A stretch of 64,000 nucleotides of DNA from Takakia lepidozioides (Eukaryota; Streptophyta; Takakiopsida; Takakiales; Takakiaceae): positions 36,394,001 to 36,458,000 of the forward strand of contig CM060733.1 in the NCBI GenBank assembly GCA_030704615.1. The letters run 5' to 3'. Under the pieces are notes generated by a model. That model searched no databases. It was given only the letters and a program-made list of their open reading frames with translations, and was not told where the DNA came from. Of this stretch, positions 22,515 to 34,884 are shown one piece after another. Positions within the stretch are counted from its first letter, which is position 1. Each line of letters starts with the position of its first letter. The position numbers were made by a program, and so were the translations under genes.

Positions 22515-22673
22515 ATCCGGACCTCCACGCTTTTGTTTTGGATCCTCGACAGTTGCATTGACCGTGCGCTTGTCATCGGGTCCGTAGCAGCATTGATACC
22601 TATCAAATGGAATTCAAAAGCCAAAATATCAACCTATGGACTTATGGAAGCCATAGTCGGAGACAAATACAAA

Positions 22674-23136
22674 TCACAACAACAATGCAGTGACATCCCT
22701 AAACCACAATGAGGATGGTGCACACATGATACTACTCAAAAAGGTGTTCCCTCTGGGAGCTTTCTGCACTCCGGCGTCCACTTTACTGTGCACATGTACC
22801 CAATATTGAGTGGGGCAGTCCTCCACACTCTCCTCTCCATGGACGAAGTCCTCAATTCTATCCCCAAGGTATACAAGCTTTTTTAACACGCACTTGCACC
22901 CCCCTAAACCCATATTGCGTTTCACACTTCCAATGGATGTCCTTATTGTTGAAAGGTCCTCGTTTCGGTGTTTGCAGACTTTGTCGAAGAGGGCGTATAA
23001 GCCGGCTCTCAAATTGCTGAATGTCGTCGGCTTCCGCTCCTATATCCATGCCCTGTACAGTGCAGAACACACGCTCCATAAGAACCTGCAACGAAAGCGC
23101 CGCTGGACACGATGGAGAACGTGCACGGAGAAACAA
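22674..23136 (-). pseudogene. Possible N-terminal exon of MULE-B gene
   Basis: Two overlapping minus frames (23136-22858 and 23012-22674) give protein-like sequence, e.g. GGCKCVLKKLVYLGDRIEDF and ERVFCTVQGMDIGAEADDI. They may be one exon with a frameshift near 23000. No domain is recognised; the assignment rests on position and orientation upstream of the MULE-B transposase. Confidence 0.35.
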
Positions 23137-23179
23137 GACCCACGTTTACAGCTGGTGGCAGATGGCAGGCGGCAGAGAT

Positions 23180-23425
23180 AAGGCCCTAAATTGGAGGGCT
23201 GCGATGGGATTTGTCGTGGACGGCCCAGAGCTTGCGGGCGGGCGGACACGCGGACACGCGGAAAGGCCCCAGCGGACCCGCCCCAACGGAGCGGCCGAGC
23301 GGACAGGCCGGTGGATAGAGCCTGGGAGGGGCAGCCGCGGCGGGCGTGGGCGACCGCTGGCAGCGGCTGGGGGTGGGCGCCGAGGGGCCCACCGTCCTTC
23401 TCGCACGCTTGCGTTCATGACCCTA
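23180..23425. promoter_or_regulatory. GC-rich, CpG-dense block upstream of the LIP5-like gene
   Basis: About 245 bp very rich in G+C and CpG (e.g. GGCGGACACGCGGACACGCGG), unlike its surroundings, 385-630 bp upstream of the LIP5-like start codon. It may be part of that gene's promoter or of the adjacent MULE end. Long ORFs here are a composition effect. Confidence 0.3.
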
Positions 23426-23809
23426 TTATTGTAAAATGAGAGGCATTTGTGAGCTGTCGCTCCCAGGTGTTTCCCTTAAAAAAAAAGAAAAAAAAGAGCC
23501 TCTTCCCATACAAGTACATCGCATAAGTGGGTTTGAAGTTTGAACCCTGGAGCACGGCAGAGAGATGTAAGGTGCAATGCCCTAAAGACGATACTTACCG
23601 CAGAGGCGAGCACGGCAAGCCAGCAGCGATGAGCGAGCAACGTCGTGTCTAACTTAGCAATTTCCTCGCATGGCTGTCTGCACCGCGTCACCGTCGCTGC
23701 TGCCATTCACTTATCACAATTTTTAGCTGCTTGCATTTTCTGGATGTCTTCCTCTTATTTCAATTGAAGGAGAAGTTTAAGGTGGGAGGGGGAACAGAGC
23801 CTGAGAGAG

Positions 23810-26800
23810 ATGGCCGGGGAGGCGGAGCCAGCGAAGATGCTGCTGCCGTATCTGCAGAGAGCAGACGAATTGCAGAAGCATGATCTGCTTGTGTCGTACT
23901 ACTGTAAGTGTTTCATTCCATGTGTTTGACAATTACTGAAGTTTGAGTAAATGTTGACTCACTTACGTGGGAAGCAGCGGTGGTTGTGAGTTGGTGAATA
24001 GAATTCGAGTACTTAGGGTGGTGCCAACCTGTAGCATGTTGTATTGACCTTATGAGCAATCGAGGCACCTTTCTGGATCTGGTTCGGAGGCTTGAATTGG
24101 AGACTGTTAAAGTATGTGACAGTGAATTGGGCTTGCAAGGACGGCTTCCCTCTCCAATTACTTCCAGAGGGTTGAATCTATTCACTTGATATTGTATGGT
24201 AGGAATATAACATCAGCTATACAGGTTATCTTTCGTGCCTCTGACCTACCTGGTTACGTCCTGACATAATCGAGCATTCATGTGTGTTCTCTGCCGAGAC
24301 ACAAATTATCCAGAAACAATCTGTATATGTGGTGCTACAGATGATTTTCATCATTGCGCTGGCAGGTCGACTGTATGCGATGGAGAGAGGGTTAAAGATA
24401 CCTAACAAGGAGCGTACTAAGGCAACCAATGCTTTGCTCATTTCTCTCATGAATCAGCTCGAAAAGGTGACACATCTTTCTCTGTGAGAAATACTAGTGA
24501 TATCTTATGATAGAAGAAGCTCTCCTTGCCTCCAATTTACAAGACAGACCATCTGGGTATACCACCCAACTGTTCCTCTTGGTATGGCATGACCTTTCCC
24601 TTTTTCTGCTGGGAGAACTACTGGTAATTGCAGTTATCAACGTCATCAGAAGTGTTTTGGAAGTTACTGCGATGTTGAGTTCGCACCTTGGGCAGGTTCC
24701 CTACACAGTCATAAAGGGCTTTTACTACATTTTAGGTGGTTTTGTTGAGCAGAAACATGCTTTCATGTACATTGGATGTAAGTTGGCAGGAAATCTTCTC
24801 TTTTGCTCTCAAGAGTTGGCTGGTTTGGATGCTGTAATTTGGATGCTGCAAGTACTTTCTTGTCATTGACAGAAGCGAGCTGCTTAATTTTAGGGATAGT
24901 GGTTACTGACCTTTTATTTTATTGTTACCCTAGGATAAAAAGGCAGTGAAACTGAGTCCGGATGACAGCATGTACATGGAGGGGTTTGCATTGAGCGTCT
25001 TTGCAAAGGCTGACAAGCAGGATCGAGCTGGTCGTGCTGACTTGTATGCACCCACACCTACCAATTTATACAAGTTCTATGAAGTCCACACCCAAACTGA
25101 TTAGAAGTATAGTCGACAGTTGTGGTGGCTTTCTGGACACTGGAGCATGCTGATTCTGAATCCTCCCATAAAGAGTTCAGCTGAAATAAAGTTGAGAGAA
25201 CCTCAACACCAAGGCAATAGTTTTGGGGGATAAATGAAGGCTTTTCAGGTCTCTGATGTCCATTTGTGAGGTTTATGTGTGACTGGGAGAGACAGAGAGA
25301 GAGAGAGAGAGAGAGTTTTCCATAGAACATGATGGTTGCAATGGTGGTTACTTGTCAGGAACACTGCAAAAACTTTCTATGCAGCCAGTATTTTCATGGA
25401 GGTCCTTCACCAGTTTGGCGAGATGCAGCCTGATGTAAGTAGTGTTACCCTGTCTCGACTTGCTTCTGACCTTATTTTAGATGCTCACGGCATTTACTCA
25501 TGAACAGGAGTTGGTATATTTGTAGAAAAATAATGCTGAGATGGGAGGTGCAGGTTGGTTAAGTGGGAGGTTAGTGCCCTGTAATCCCATGTGTTGCCAA
25601 TTTGGGGAGGCAGAGCCTGTACATCATGGTCTTCCGTTTAATCCAACCCATGCGTCTGTGGGTATGGCAATACCTCGTACATGTGCCCATATTTTTCTAA
25701 CCACGAAAGTTGAACTCATCTGTTTTTTTGTTGCTTCTGGAATGTCTATCCATCTCCTTCAGCCGCCTTGTCCCCCCTCTCTCTCGCTTTCTGCCCTTTT
25801 CAAACTAGTATGACTGGCAGTGCAAGCACAGCCACTGGTGCCACATCTGTGGAATGTCAGTGGGCTAGAGTAGCAGTTCTGCAATCAACATTGTGATGTC
25901 TAGGATGCCAGCCCTTAAATGAGCATCCTGATTCCCTATTACTGGATGGTGTGCATTGCCTGAGTGTTCAGGCCGAGTTTCCATACCTTGGTGGCTGGGT
26001 TGATTTCTCCTAGAACCAAGCCGTCATGTATCAGGCAGCCTCCTTGACAGGGGACACCTATGCTTCCGTCCAAACTTGGCACAGGGTCTATGGCCACAAG
26101 GCCATGGCACATAAGGTCTTATGAGTACATTCTCTCTGCGTGACATCGGTGAGGACCTTAATGATGATCTGAAGGGCCTACCACTAGACTGAAATGTGAA
26201 GTCAGGGCAGGGAGTCTACCTTTGAACAAAATACAAATGTGTAGAGAAAAGGGAGATTGTCAATGCCTGATGTGCAGGCAGCCTGAAGACATCCATTTTC
26301 TGATACACTGTCCGGGGTATAGCGACCCTCTACAGGACCATCAAGAACATAGTCCCTGCTGTTCACAACTTTCAGAATCTCGAGGCTGAGCCTAAAGCCC
26401 TGATCCTGCTGGGGTCTAATTGTTGGGCAGCTCACATACAGCAGATTGATGCTTGTGTGAATGGATTTCTAGAGGAAATCTGAAAAGCCCAAACGAATTG
26501 CTTATACCAAGGTAAGTCCCACTACTGAAGCGAGCCCCTCACAAAGGTAGTGTCTATCCTGGCTTAAACTTGGCGCGGCCACAAGGTTCCGGCATGCAAT
26601 GTCTCATGTGTACATTCTGTGTGTGTGTAGCTGTCATAGAAGAGCGACACTTGCCTTTGAAACAGGTCAGCTGGTGGCTAAAGGCATACATATTGAATTA
26701 TCACATGGTTGCATCTCAGATGAATGGGTTCTTAGTGTCAGCGTGATGGTGGATGCTGGGGGGGCAGATTGAACAGAAGCAGAAATACTCAATTTGGAAG

Positions 26801-28168
26801 GCAGCTGACATACGCAAAGCCCTCAGTGAGGGGCGCAAACCAGTGCCTGGTCCCCCTGGCGGTGAGGGGGAATTACCTGATGGGGAGTCCATGTCATGGG
26901 ATGCTGAGGTACGTTTGTGGAATCACCCATAGCAGTTTGATTTGCCTGTTTGTAAGCCCAGATGGAGGTGAATAGTACACATTAGATCTTTGCATGAAAG
27001 CTTATCTTGCGAATGCTTGGCAGCTACCTATATCCTACAGATTTTTCCATTTATCTAGTTTGGTTTTGGATTGCATGTCATGGTGTGCCCATTCTCTTTT
27101 TTTGAGTCTAGATCGGGTCATGGGAAAGCTCCTGCCAGGCATGAAACCATTTTAGCTTCAATATCTTGACCAATGGCACCTCCTGGTTGAATTGAGCTCT
27201 GCAGGAAAGTTCAGTTGGCTTTCTTGGGTTTGTGAGGGAAGGTAAAATAGTCTTTACAGGTTTTAGTGTTTATTCACAAAATGTAATTTGATGTACTCTT
27301 GTGATTCTCCTTCGAACAGATGTCGCTGCAGAAGGGAAGTTCAAATGTTTTCGCAGAGGTTCCCTCCCTAAGTTTGCCTTCCAATGGAAATATGGGTTCC
27401 AACCTAGTACCAAAAGACTCCTCATTTCCGTCACCTCCACCTCTGCATTCTTACACTTCATCCTCTAATGACATTGATCTACCTCCTGCCCCCTCCCAGT
27501 CAGTTTACCCATCAATGCCTGGGCATGACTTGGGTCCACCCTCAGGAAGCTTGCCGTTCAACTCCGGCTCCCAAGCCTCAAATCACTTGAACTTGTATGC
27601 TCCACCACCAGGGCCTTCATTTGATGCCTTAGGGACTGGTGACACTGCAACACCTTCCACTGTTGGCAGCTACTCTCATGCATCGGATCAATCAGGTTTG
27701 ATGTCTGGCACAAACTACCACTACCCTTGGACGTCTCATGATGGGGCGGCATCCATCCCATCAAACTACCAGTCGTACTCTCCCAGCACCCCTGATCCCT
27801 TCCGAACAGACAACCAGTCTCCAACCAGTTATGCCTCACCTTCTTCTTCAGGACCATCAGGTTACCCATCAACAGCTCTGCAGAGTCCGCCTGCTCCCAA
27901 TGGTCCAAATAGCAATGCAAGATTTGCTCAAGTACCTGCCCACCAAGTTCATACTCCAAGTGCACCGGGTGCTTCAGACATGTCAGGAGGGTGGACAGGG
28001 AATGGGATGTATGACAGCAGCTACCAACCCTCGCCAGCCCAAGTAGCAGAGGCCCATAAGGTTTCAAGATTTGCTGTGAGTGCGCTGGCGTTTGATGATG
28101 TCCCAACCGCCTTAGCCTATCTGAAAAGATCACTTGAGTTGCTGACCTCCCCTTCTGCTGCCATTTAG
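23810..28168 (+). CDS. LIP5: LIP5/VTA1-like regulator of the VPS4 ATPase, six exons
   Basis: The exons are 23810-23903, 24366-24466, 24934-25043, 25359-25434, 26768-26908 and 27320-28168, all with GT/AG borders and keeping frame (1371 bp, 456 residues). The N-terminus (PAKMLLPYLQRADELQKHD) and the next exons match the tandem MIT-like region of VTA1/LIP5, including LSPDDSMYMEGFALSVFAKA and IWKAADIRKAL. A long Ser/Pro-rich linker lies in the last exon. The C-terminus (QVAEAHKVSRFAVSALAFDD...ALAYLKRSLELL) is the VTA1 domain that dimerises and activates VPS4/SKD1, recycling ESCRT-III at endosomes. Plant homologues are usually slightly shorter; the linker explains the difference. This is the only intact host gene in the window. 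Confidence 0.93.
25286..25314. repeat. GA microsatellite in LIP5-like intron 3
   Basis: An uninterrupted run of GA dinucleotides follows GAGAGACAGAGA within the third intron. It is a common type of simple repeat. Confidence 0.8.
26180..26530 (+). mobile_element. LINE 3'-end fragment in LIP5-like intron 4
   Basis: The frame around 26240-26340 reads like the C-terminal Cys/His segment of LINE ORF2 (CLMCRQPEDIHFLIHCPG). The nucleotides to about 26520 match the complement of the two LINE fragments inside the CACTA element (45530-45900 and 46740-47080), including TTGATGCTTGTGTGAA and TTTCTAGAGGA. It is a 5'-truncated, inactive copy in the same strand sense as the gene. Confidence 0.7.
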
Positions 28169-28754
28169 TGACCCAAAATCTCACTGTTTCTTATTAGTGA
28201 TAAAATTGAAAAGTATGTCTGGCATTGTTAATAAATTCTTACCACTTCAGTTGGGATTGGGTGTCTCTGACAATAGGGTCAGAGGGGTCCTAGCCAAAGA
28301 TGTACCTCTTGGCCATTACTTTATTTGGTCTTCTGAGGAGGTGTTGACTAACAGATCATCAGTCTTTTGTATTGTTTTGGTTTTCATTAGCTGCACTGGG
28401 TTTTTCATCATTGTTGTAAAGTGCTGGTGCAACTTGTAAGAGGCTGCCAACTGCTGTTAGTGAAGCTTCCATCTGTGATTTTTGGGTGTGTGGTGGGTCA
28501 GAAAGGCAGAGAGAAGTATGATTTGACTTTGGAAGATAAAGCTTGCATAGTCTTCACATGATGGGCTCCAAGCTGCCAAAACACAACACTCAAGACTGCT
28601 GTAGGCCTTGCACTAACTCCCAGCAATCCTGCAGATTTCAGATCTGAAGCATTATATTTGTATACATGACTCCAATCGGAGCTTGCCTAATAAGAGCCGC
28701 CTTCTCCCCTTGATGGTACTGCCTCCTTCAGGGATGGGCCCTAGTGAAGCAAAT
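28169..28754 (+). other. Probable 3' untranslated region of the LIP5-like gene
   Basis: No further ORF is supported. GTTAATAAATTC at about 28226 contains an AATAAA-like signal. A stretch of about 65 bp at 28456-28521 recurs at 31197-31262. Confidence 0.5.
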
Positions 28755-30037
28755 ATGTACCCAATTGTTCCAAAACAAAAAAATTAAGGAAAGAAAATTG
28801 GACATCTTAACAAGGCGTCCCAACAAAGGTGGCTATAGCATGCGGCCTTACCTGCATGTGGGGGCGCACATGGAATAAAGTTGGCTAGGGAAGGTTGTAG
28901 ATTGGAGGAGGTTCTAGTGGTGTGACGAGGTCATTTTGGCAAGCTATAGACAAAGAGGGAGCTTGGGAAGAGATGGAGGGTATAGTAGGGGGAGTGCAAG
29001 AGGAGAGGGAGGGTAAGGCACGGCAAGGGGCCATCAGCATCAGAGCCAGCTATGTTTCAAGTCCGGCTGTACATTATTTGTTTCCTCTCCCTTGAAGTTG
29101 AAATGTAGAGGTGGATTGGTCTTCAATATAATCTTCTTAGCAGTATCATGTGGCTAGTATCTAACGACCAACAAGTTTTATGCCCACTTGTATTTTTATT
29201 ATGTCATGCTACCCGTATTCAAGGCTGAATTTTCTGCTCGAAATTACATCTCCGATGCACTATAATATGCCAATACGACCGATCTTATATGAGATTAGAA
29301 TATATGGCCAGTTTGGACCCCATTTTGGAATGACTGGGATATAAGTCCAATCTCATATATAATCGGTCGTAATGGCATCGTAATGGAATACAGAAGAGTC
29401 CATCAGAGATGTAATTTTGAGCAGAAAATTCAGCCTTGAATACAGATAGCGTGACATAATGAAAATACCCGTGGGCATAAAACTCGTAGGTCGTTATACC
29501 AACCACTCGTATACCAACCACATGATACTGCCAAGAAGGTTATAATGAACACCAATCGACCTCTACACTGCAACTTCAAGAGATAAAGATAAAGATTCTT
29601 TAACGTCCAGTGAATTTACAGAGCATACTGCTCAACACACATTCCATCGAGGGCCCAATGGACGGTCTGAAGGAAGAAAGCGGTAATGTACATCCTGACC
29701 TGAAACCTCGCTAGGCTCCTTGCCATTGCCACTGTTGCGTGCCCTGCCAACTTCGATCCTGTCTCTTCTGCGCTCCCCGCTAGACCCTCCATCTCTTCCC
29801 AAGCTCCGTCTTTGGCTATAGCTTGCCAAAATGACCTTGCCTCACCTCTAGACCCTCCTCCAATCTAGAAGCTTCCTAGCCAACCTTTGGCATGCATTCC
29901 ATGTGGGCCCCACATTCAATTGCTACTTTCACATTTGCATGCACTAGTAGCCAGGTGGCCCGCATGATATAGCCACCTTGTTAGATGTCCAATTTTCTTT
30001 GCTTAATTTTTTTTAAAGGAACAATTGGGGTACATAT
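28755..30037. mobile_element. Foldback (long inverted-repeat) element, about 1.28 kb
   Basis: The left arm (28755-29296) is the approximate reverse complement of the right arm (29349-30037), with a loop of about 52 bp. The outer ends pair ATATGTACCCAATTGTTCC with GGAACAATTGGGGTACATAT. Inner parts pair GGCTGAATTTTCTGCTC with GAGCAGAAAATTCAGCC and CGACCGATCTTATATGAGATT with its near complement. The right arm is longer because of an extra stretch around 29580-29740. No ORF is supported, so it is probably a non-autonomous DNA element. Confidence 0.85.
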
Positions 30038-31856
30038 TGACACATCTGATTCTGTGAGAGTATAAGAAGCATGGAGGGCACGCAGTTCACTTGAGCCCGA
30101 GGTCTTGGTGAAGAAAAGAGTTTCATCTTGTCTTTTTTCCCTTTGTATTAGTTTGATCCCCAGTTTTGTAACTCGTCCCGTGTTTTGGCATGTAAGTTGT
30201 CCTATCCTTCCCTTGCCACTTGGTTTCTTACTCTCACTTGTCCCCTTAGCAGGTTAGCACTAGTGGTTTAGTGTTCCTGGTTACCTGCTGCTTACTTTTT
30301 AGTGCCTGCTGTTTCTCCCCTCTCCCTAGGGTAACTGGCTCTGAGTGGAACCTCCTTTTTCTGCCTTCATGGCTAATTGTAAGGTTATTTTTTCCTTAAT
30401 TAATAAATTTTCCAGGGCTTACAACCCCCCTGTTCTTAAAAAAGAAAAAAAGAAAAGAAGTTGTCCACACACCCACAGTGCAAGTTGAATGAGCTAGTTC
30501 ATGGAGGTTGTTACATATGCAATCATCAACCGGTTCTGCAACCATGATCTCTCTTAACCAGTCAAGTTGGCAAGGTTAGAATCACCAAGATTTTTATAAG
30601 ACTTTCATAGCATATGTTTGATACATTCAGAGTCAGAAGGTCTTTTTATGTATGAAACTGACGGTGGCTTGATTGATTATGCTAATGGTTTTGATGACTG
30701 CAGGCATACCCGCAACCTTGACATCCAACTGCAATGTCATGTGGGCAACTTAGGTGCCAACATTTCATGCATTTGAATGATACTGTCGCATGACCTTGAG
30801 CATATATATATATGACGCCAACCAAAGCTAGCTTGAGCAATTGATATGACAACACTATAATGATGCAAACAAGCCAAGATCTCGATTGCCAAGGGAGTTT
30901 AGTTCAAAATCCATGTGGTATTGTCTGTTGTTGCATCATCACAATTTGAGCTCTCCCTGGGGAACTCCATCACTCACCAATTTGTTTTTGACAGGTCTGA
31001 ATCATAGGCGACTGCACTGAGAGCAACCTTTGAGCGTGCTGGGATTGTGAAATGTGGGATGCATGTTGAAATGGTCAAATCCGAGTTGGGCTTGGGACCA
31101 GAACAGATGCTGAGAAACAGGCAGCACACGAGGGCTCCGTCAAGATGCCTCAGACGCTCAGCAGCTTGTCGAGGTTGCCAACAGTCAATCAATCAGCTAT
31201 TAGTGAAGCTTCCATCTGTGATTTTGGTTGTGTGGTCGGTCGGAAAGGGGGAGAGAAGTAGAGCAGGTGATGTGTAATTCGTAAGGGTTTTCTGTACCCA
31301 TGGTCACCAGTATATAGCTACCATCTAGCATCATACTACGGTGTCATTGACCATTTAGTCCCTTCTCTGCATGTCTTACCACTCCCCTGGGATTAGTAGA
31401 CACTTCAAGATTTCAGTTAATGATGAATTTGTCTTCGTGCAAGTTTGTGGCCACCCATTCGTCACACCCCTCCCCTCCTTATGCAGCACAATTGCAAGTT
31501 GGAGTTTTCATACTGCCTGGACACCAGGCCAGCAAGTGTCCAGCAAATTAGAGGGAGGAGTGGTAGCCTCCTCAGACAGACAGATGCTGACAAGAGGCAG
31601 AGAGTGCAAAGATCCCGCGAGCACAAGAAGGGGCCATCATAGTATTGACGTCACTGCTGTGGTTGCTGTCCACACAGCAAGATTATCTTGGTACGGCCCT
31701 AGAGCCTCCCTGGAGCCCTTGACCATCAGTAGGTTGTCTGCTTTGAGGATTTTTTCAAGTCAGGCTTATACTGGACTTCAGTTATTTCTACTTTCTTTTG
31801 CATGTTCATGTTCATGGTCTGACAAGTTGTGTCATTAGACTTTTCGCCCAGAACCC
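30038..31856. other. Unassigned DNA between foldback element and MITE
   Basis: No gene is recognised. It contains a short T/A-rich run near 30440, ATATATATATATG at 30801-30813, and the second copy of a LIP5-like 3' region segment at 31197-31262. ORFs of 65-155 codons here lack domains or codon-like conservation. Confidence 0.4.
31197..31262 (+). repeat. Second copy of a segment from the LIP5-like 3' region
   Basis: TTAGTGAAGCTTCCATCTG and the following bases to GAGAGAAGTA match 28456-28521 with a few differences. The two copies are direct repeats about 2.74 kb apart, flanking the foldback element at a distance. Confidence 0.65.
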
Positions 31857-32236
31857 AATAGAGTTATCCGTAAAGGGTCCCAAACTCGGCATGAGAACCC
31901 TGAGTTTGGCCAAAACTCGGTATGAAACTCGAAACTCAGGATCAAGCGGTTCGACTAGAAAAAAACACGGGACCAAACTGCCAAGACTAGGAAAATGGGG
32001 GTGAAAGGAGTTTGGTGCCGAGTTTTGTTAGTCGTCGAGGCGGAGGCGGTCGGAGCTCACGAGCTTGCGCCATAGCAGCGGTTGCCCTCATCCCCAGTTT
32101 ATGATTTGGTGCCCTCTTCTCTGACTTCGTGCTCAGTTTTCTGCACTTTACGGATTAACTCAAACTCAGGATGAAACCCGTAACTCGGGTCCAAACAGGG
32201 TACCAAACTCAGGCTCACTTTCCGGATAACTCTAAT
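31857..32236. mobile_element. MITE of 374 bp with 3-bp target duplication AAT
   Basis: Terminal inverted repeats AGAGTTATCCGTAAAG (31860) and CTTTCCGGATAACTCT (ending 32233) are flanked on both sides by AAT (31857-31859, 32234-32236). Sub-terminal copies of AACTCAGG/CCTGAGTT occur in both halves and no ORF is present. A 3-bp duplication fits PIF/Harbinger- or CACTA-derived miniature elements; the exact family is open. Confidence 0.75.
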
Positions 32237-34884
32237 GTTTCCCTTGACCTTGAAATGTATTTGGTTTCCAGATTTGGGGATGGGAGCTATTCATAGAGTC
32301 AGTACAGCAGATGTTACCATCTTGAAAGGTAGCTTCCATTTGCTTGAATGATAGTGTGGTTCATTACCATTAGTCAACCCCCCTGGTCTTTCTCCATCTC
32401 AATAAGCCCCAAATCGTTGTTGTTCAGATTCTCTTTTACATAAACCATGGCATACTTGCTGTTTGGATCCTCAAGATTGGAGTTACCCCTTTCCATTCGT
32501 TGCCGCTTTGGTGCTGTCATCCATAGTTGCTCAAGTTCCTAAGACAATAGCATTCAATACATGAAATGTCGGCATCTAAGTTGCCCATATTGCAAGCTGG
32601 ATAATCTCTTGAAGACCCTGAACATGGCAAACGTGCATAGGTCTGCTCTGAAAGTCTTTTTACAGAGCAAATCTTGGTGATACTGACCTTGGCTTGACTT
32701 GTTAAGAGAGATTATGGTTGCAAACATGCATGACACTAATGGTGGATGACTGCATGTGTACCCACAACCTTACCCACATACTGACAAATTGATCCATAGC
32801 ACACCCACTTAATTACCAAAAAGATGCACGCTACGAGTTTCATCGTCAACCAGTATTCAACACTTGTCCTCCTTCCTTGGTAAAAAGGGAAATGGGTGTT
32901 GAATCCAGATCAGACATCAGACATAGGGCTTGCAAACCGATCTACAGTTCACTCTTGACCAGCAAGGAAAGACAATTGTGCCGGGAAATCTCCAGAAAAA
33001 GTTTTTGCTATAAAACTTCTATACTCAGGCCAAGAGAGGCAAACAGGCAACAACAGAACTTCGGCAGTGCACTCACCTGCAAGGCTTTTTTAATATACTT
33101 GTTGTAGTTCATAACATGGTGATCGCTTGTCATTGACAAAGATAGCACAAGTCTCTCAAACCGACCTTCCACTGGAACAGCAGTCTGAACGCGGCAGGGC
33201 CTGGGTAGGCTATGCGAAAGACAAGCATCAGCATTGGATATTGCTGTCTTCTAGGAATATCATACACCTTAACATCACCTAAACCTTCTCACATGATTTC
33301 TGTACATTACGTCGGAAAGTAAGTTGAAGCTCCTGAATGATGAAGAAAGCTACTACAGTCTTATTCTGCTTCAAATCTTGGTCAAGGATTTTTCGCCGTT
33401 GTCCATGGCAAACCCAATCAAGTCCGAACATGATCAGAAGATGGGGTTGGAAGGATGTGACCAAACAAAAGAAGGGAGCTCACAGTACAGACCCACAAAA
33501 AGGCTCCTTGTATGTGATATGAAAAAGACGGCCTGGTGGGTGAAGGCGCCTGGGATCCTTGAGCATTCTGCTCTCAGACACAAAAGTGTCCATAACACAT
33601 ACCACCGCCAGTGATCTGCAGACCCATGGACACTGGGATCAATTTTTACGAGTTCAGTTTCCAACTTGTCAACCCCTAAATACATGCGCATATCACATCC
33701 ACACTTGAGAGGATGATCTTTTGGAATTCCCAATGATCATCTAAGCAGGAAATGGAGTTTAGGTCCCTGGTAAACACCAAGGGGATTATGGTTTAACTCA
33801 ACCATAAATCTACATGCAGGAGATATACACTTGACCTGCCACACAGACCAGTCAGGGGCTGCACGGTCCTAGCTGTAAGCCTTCCTATAAATCCCACCCA
33901 TTTAGTCATGAATGATCTTGACAATGCGACCGCACTCCTGTTGATCAAAAGGCATTGCTTCTTGAAAACATGCATTTGCTGCAACATTATGGCCATTACC
34001 AAGGAGTAATGGGCTCCATGTGCTTCCAGCATGGCCTTTTAATCAGTGATACTGAGGCATGGCACATTCCCCTTCTTTGTGAGACTGTAGGTTAAGTGCA
34101 ACGGAACAAAAGCCCAGGTAAGGTTAGAAGGCAATGCTGTGGAAGCACTCTCAAGCGTAGACACAAGAAAAAGGCATGGCCTTTTGTTAAAGAGATGAGG
34201 AAGTTCCCGGCTCTGTGATTGTCTCAGGAAATCCATGGTCGAGAATCCAAGCCCAACAGAGATACACATACAAGATGACAATTTACAAGTTGAATCCTGG
34301 AAACCAACTACATGTATCATTCATGAGTAGGTTTCAGGAACTACAAAGTAAGAGAGGACAACAGAAAGATCTTCACGATAGGTGTCGAAGTCCGCGGTAG
34401 AAAGTCGTCCTGGAATGCACAATAAAAGGAATGATTGATCATTGAGTACAAACCATTTGCGAGGGCAGAGAGAAGGAATTGGATGCAAAACTGTGACTGT
34501 GATGGAAATAGTGATTATTTATTGTTACACAAATCCAGCATAGACGTAGGATCCGAACTCCCTGTTGAATCACCATCTCCAGTTGGAACTCTTGAGCACG
34601 ACTTACAGCTTTGCATTTGCAACATTTTGAACTTCGCTCCCGGTGGCTCAAATCCATTAAGGCAAGCGGAGGAATTCAACATGCAGGCTCAATCCCCAGG
34701 GGTATAGCTTATCAGCTAGGACTTCAGTTCGTGTCAAAAAGTGGGTTCTTTCCAGTTGTAAAGAGTTACCTGAACTTACAGCTCCACTAAACAAAGTCCA
34801 TCTCACAATCTATGCAGTAACAATATCACCGCACTTCAATCCAAATTTTCGGCCAACATGGAGCAGAGAACTGACCTGCAGTCA
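32237..34884. other. Unassigned DNA left of copy D
   Basis: Many short ORFs on both strands (longest about 99 codons, e.g. 33434-33733 minus) without recognisable domains or supportable splice structure. It could hold an unrecognised fragmented gene or old repeats. Confidence 0.4.

Noticed and set aside
23021-23439. Overlapping ORFs of 68-137 codons in a GC-rich block
   Set aside because: High G+C lacks stop codons; no domain and all frames are open to similar degree.
33434-33733. 99-codon minus ORF, possible host exon
   Set aside because: No domain, no convincing splice partners and no sign of conservation available.
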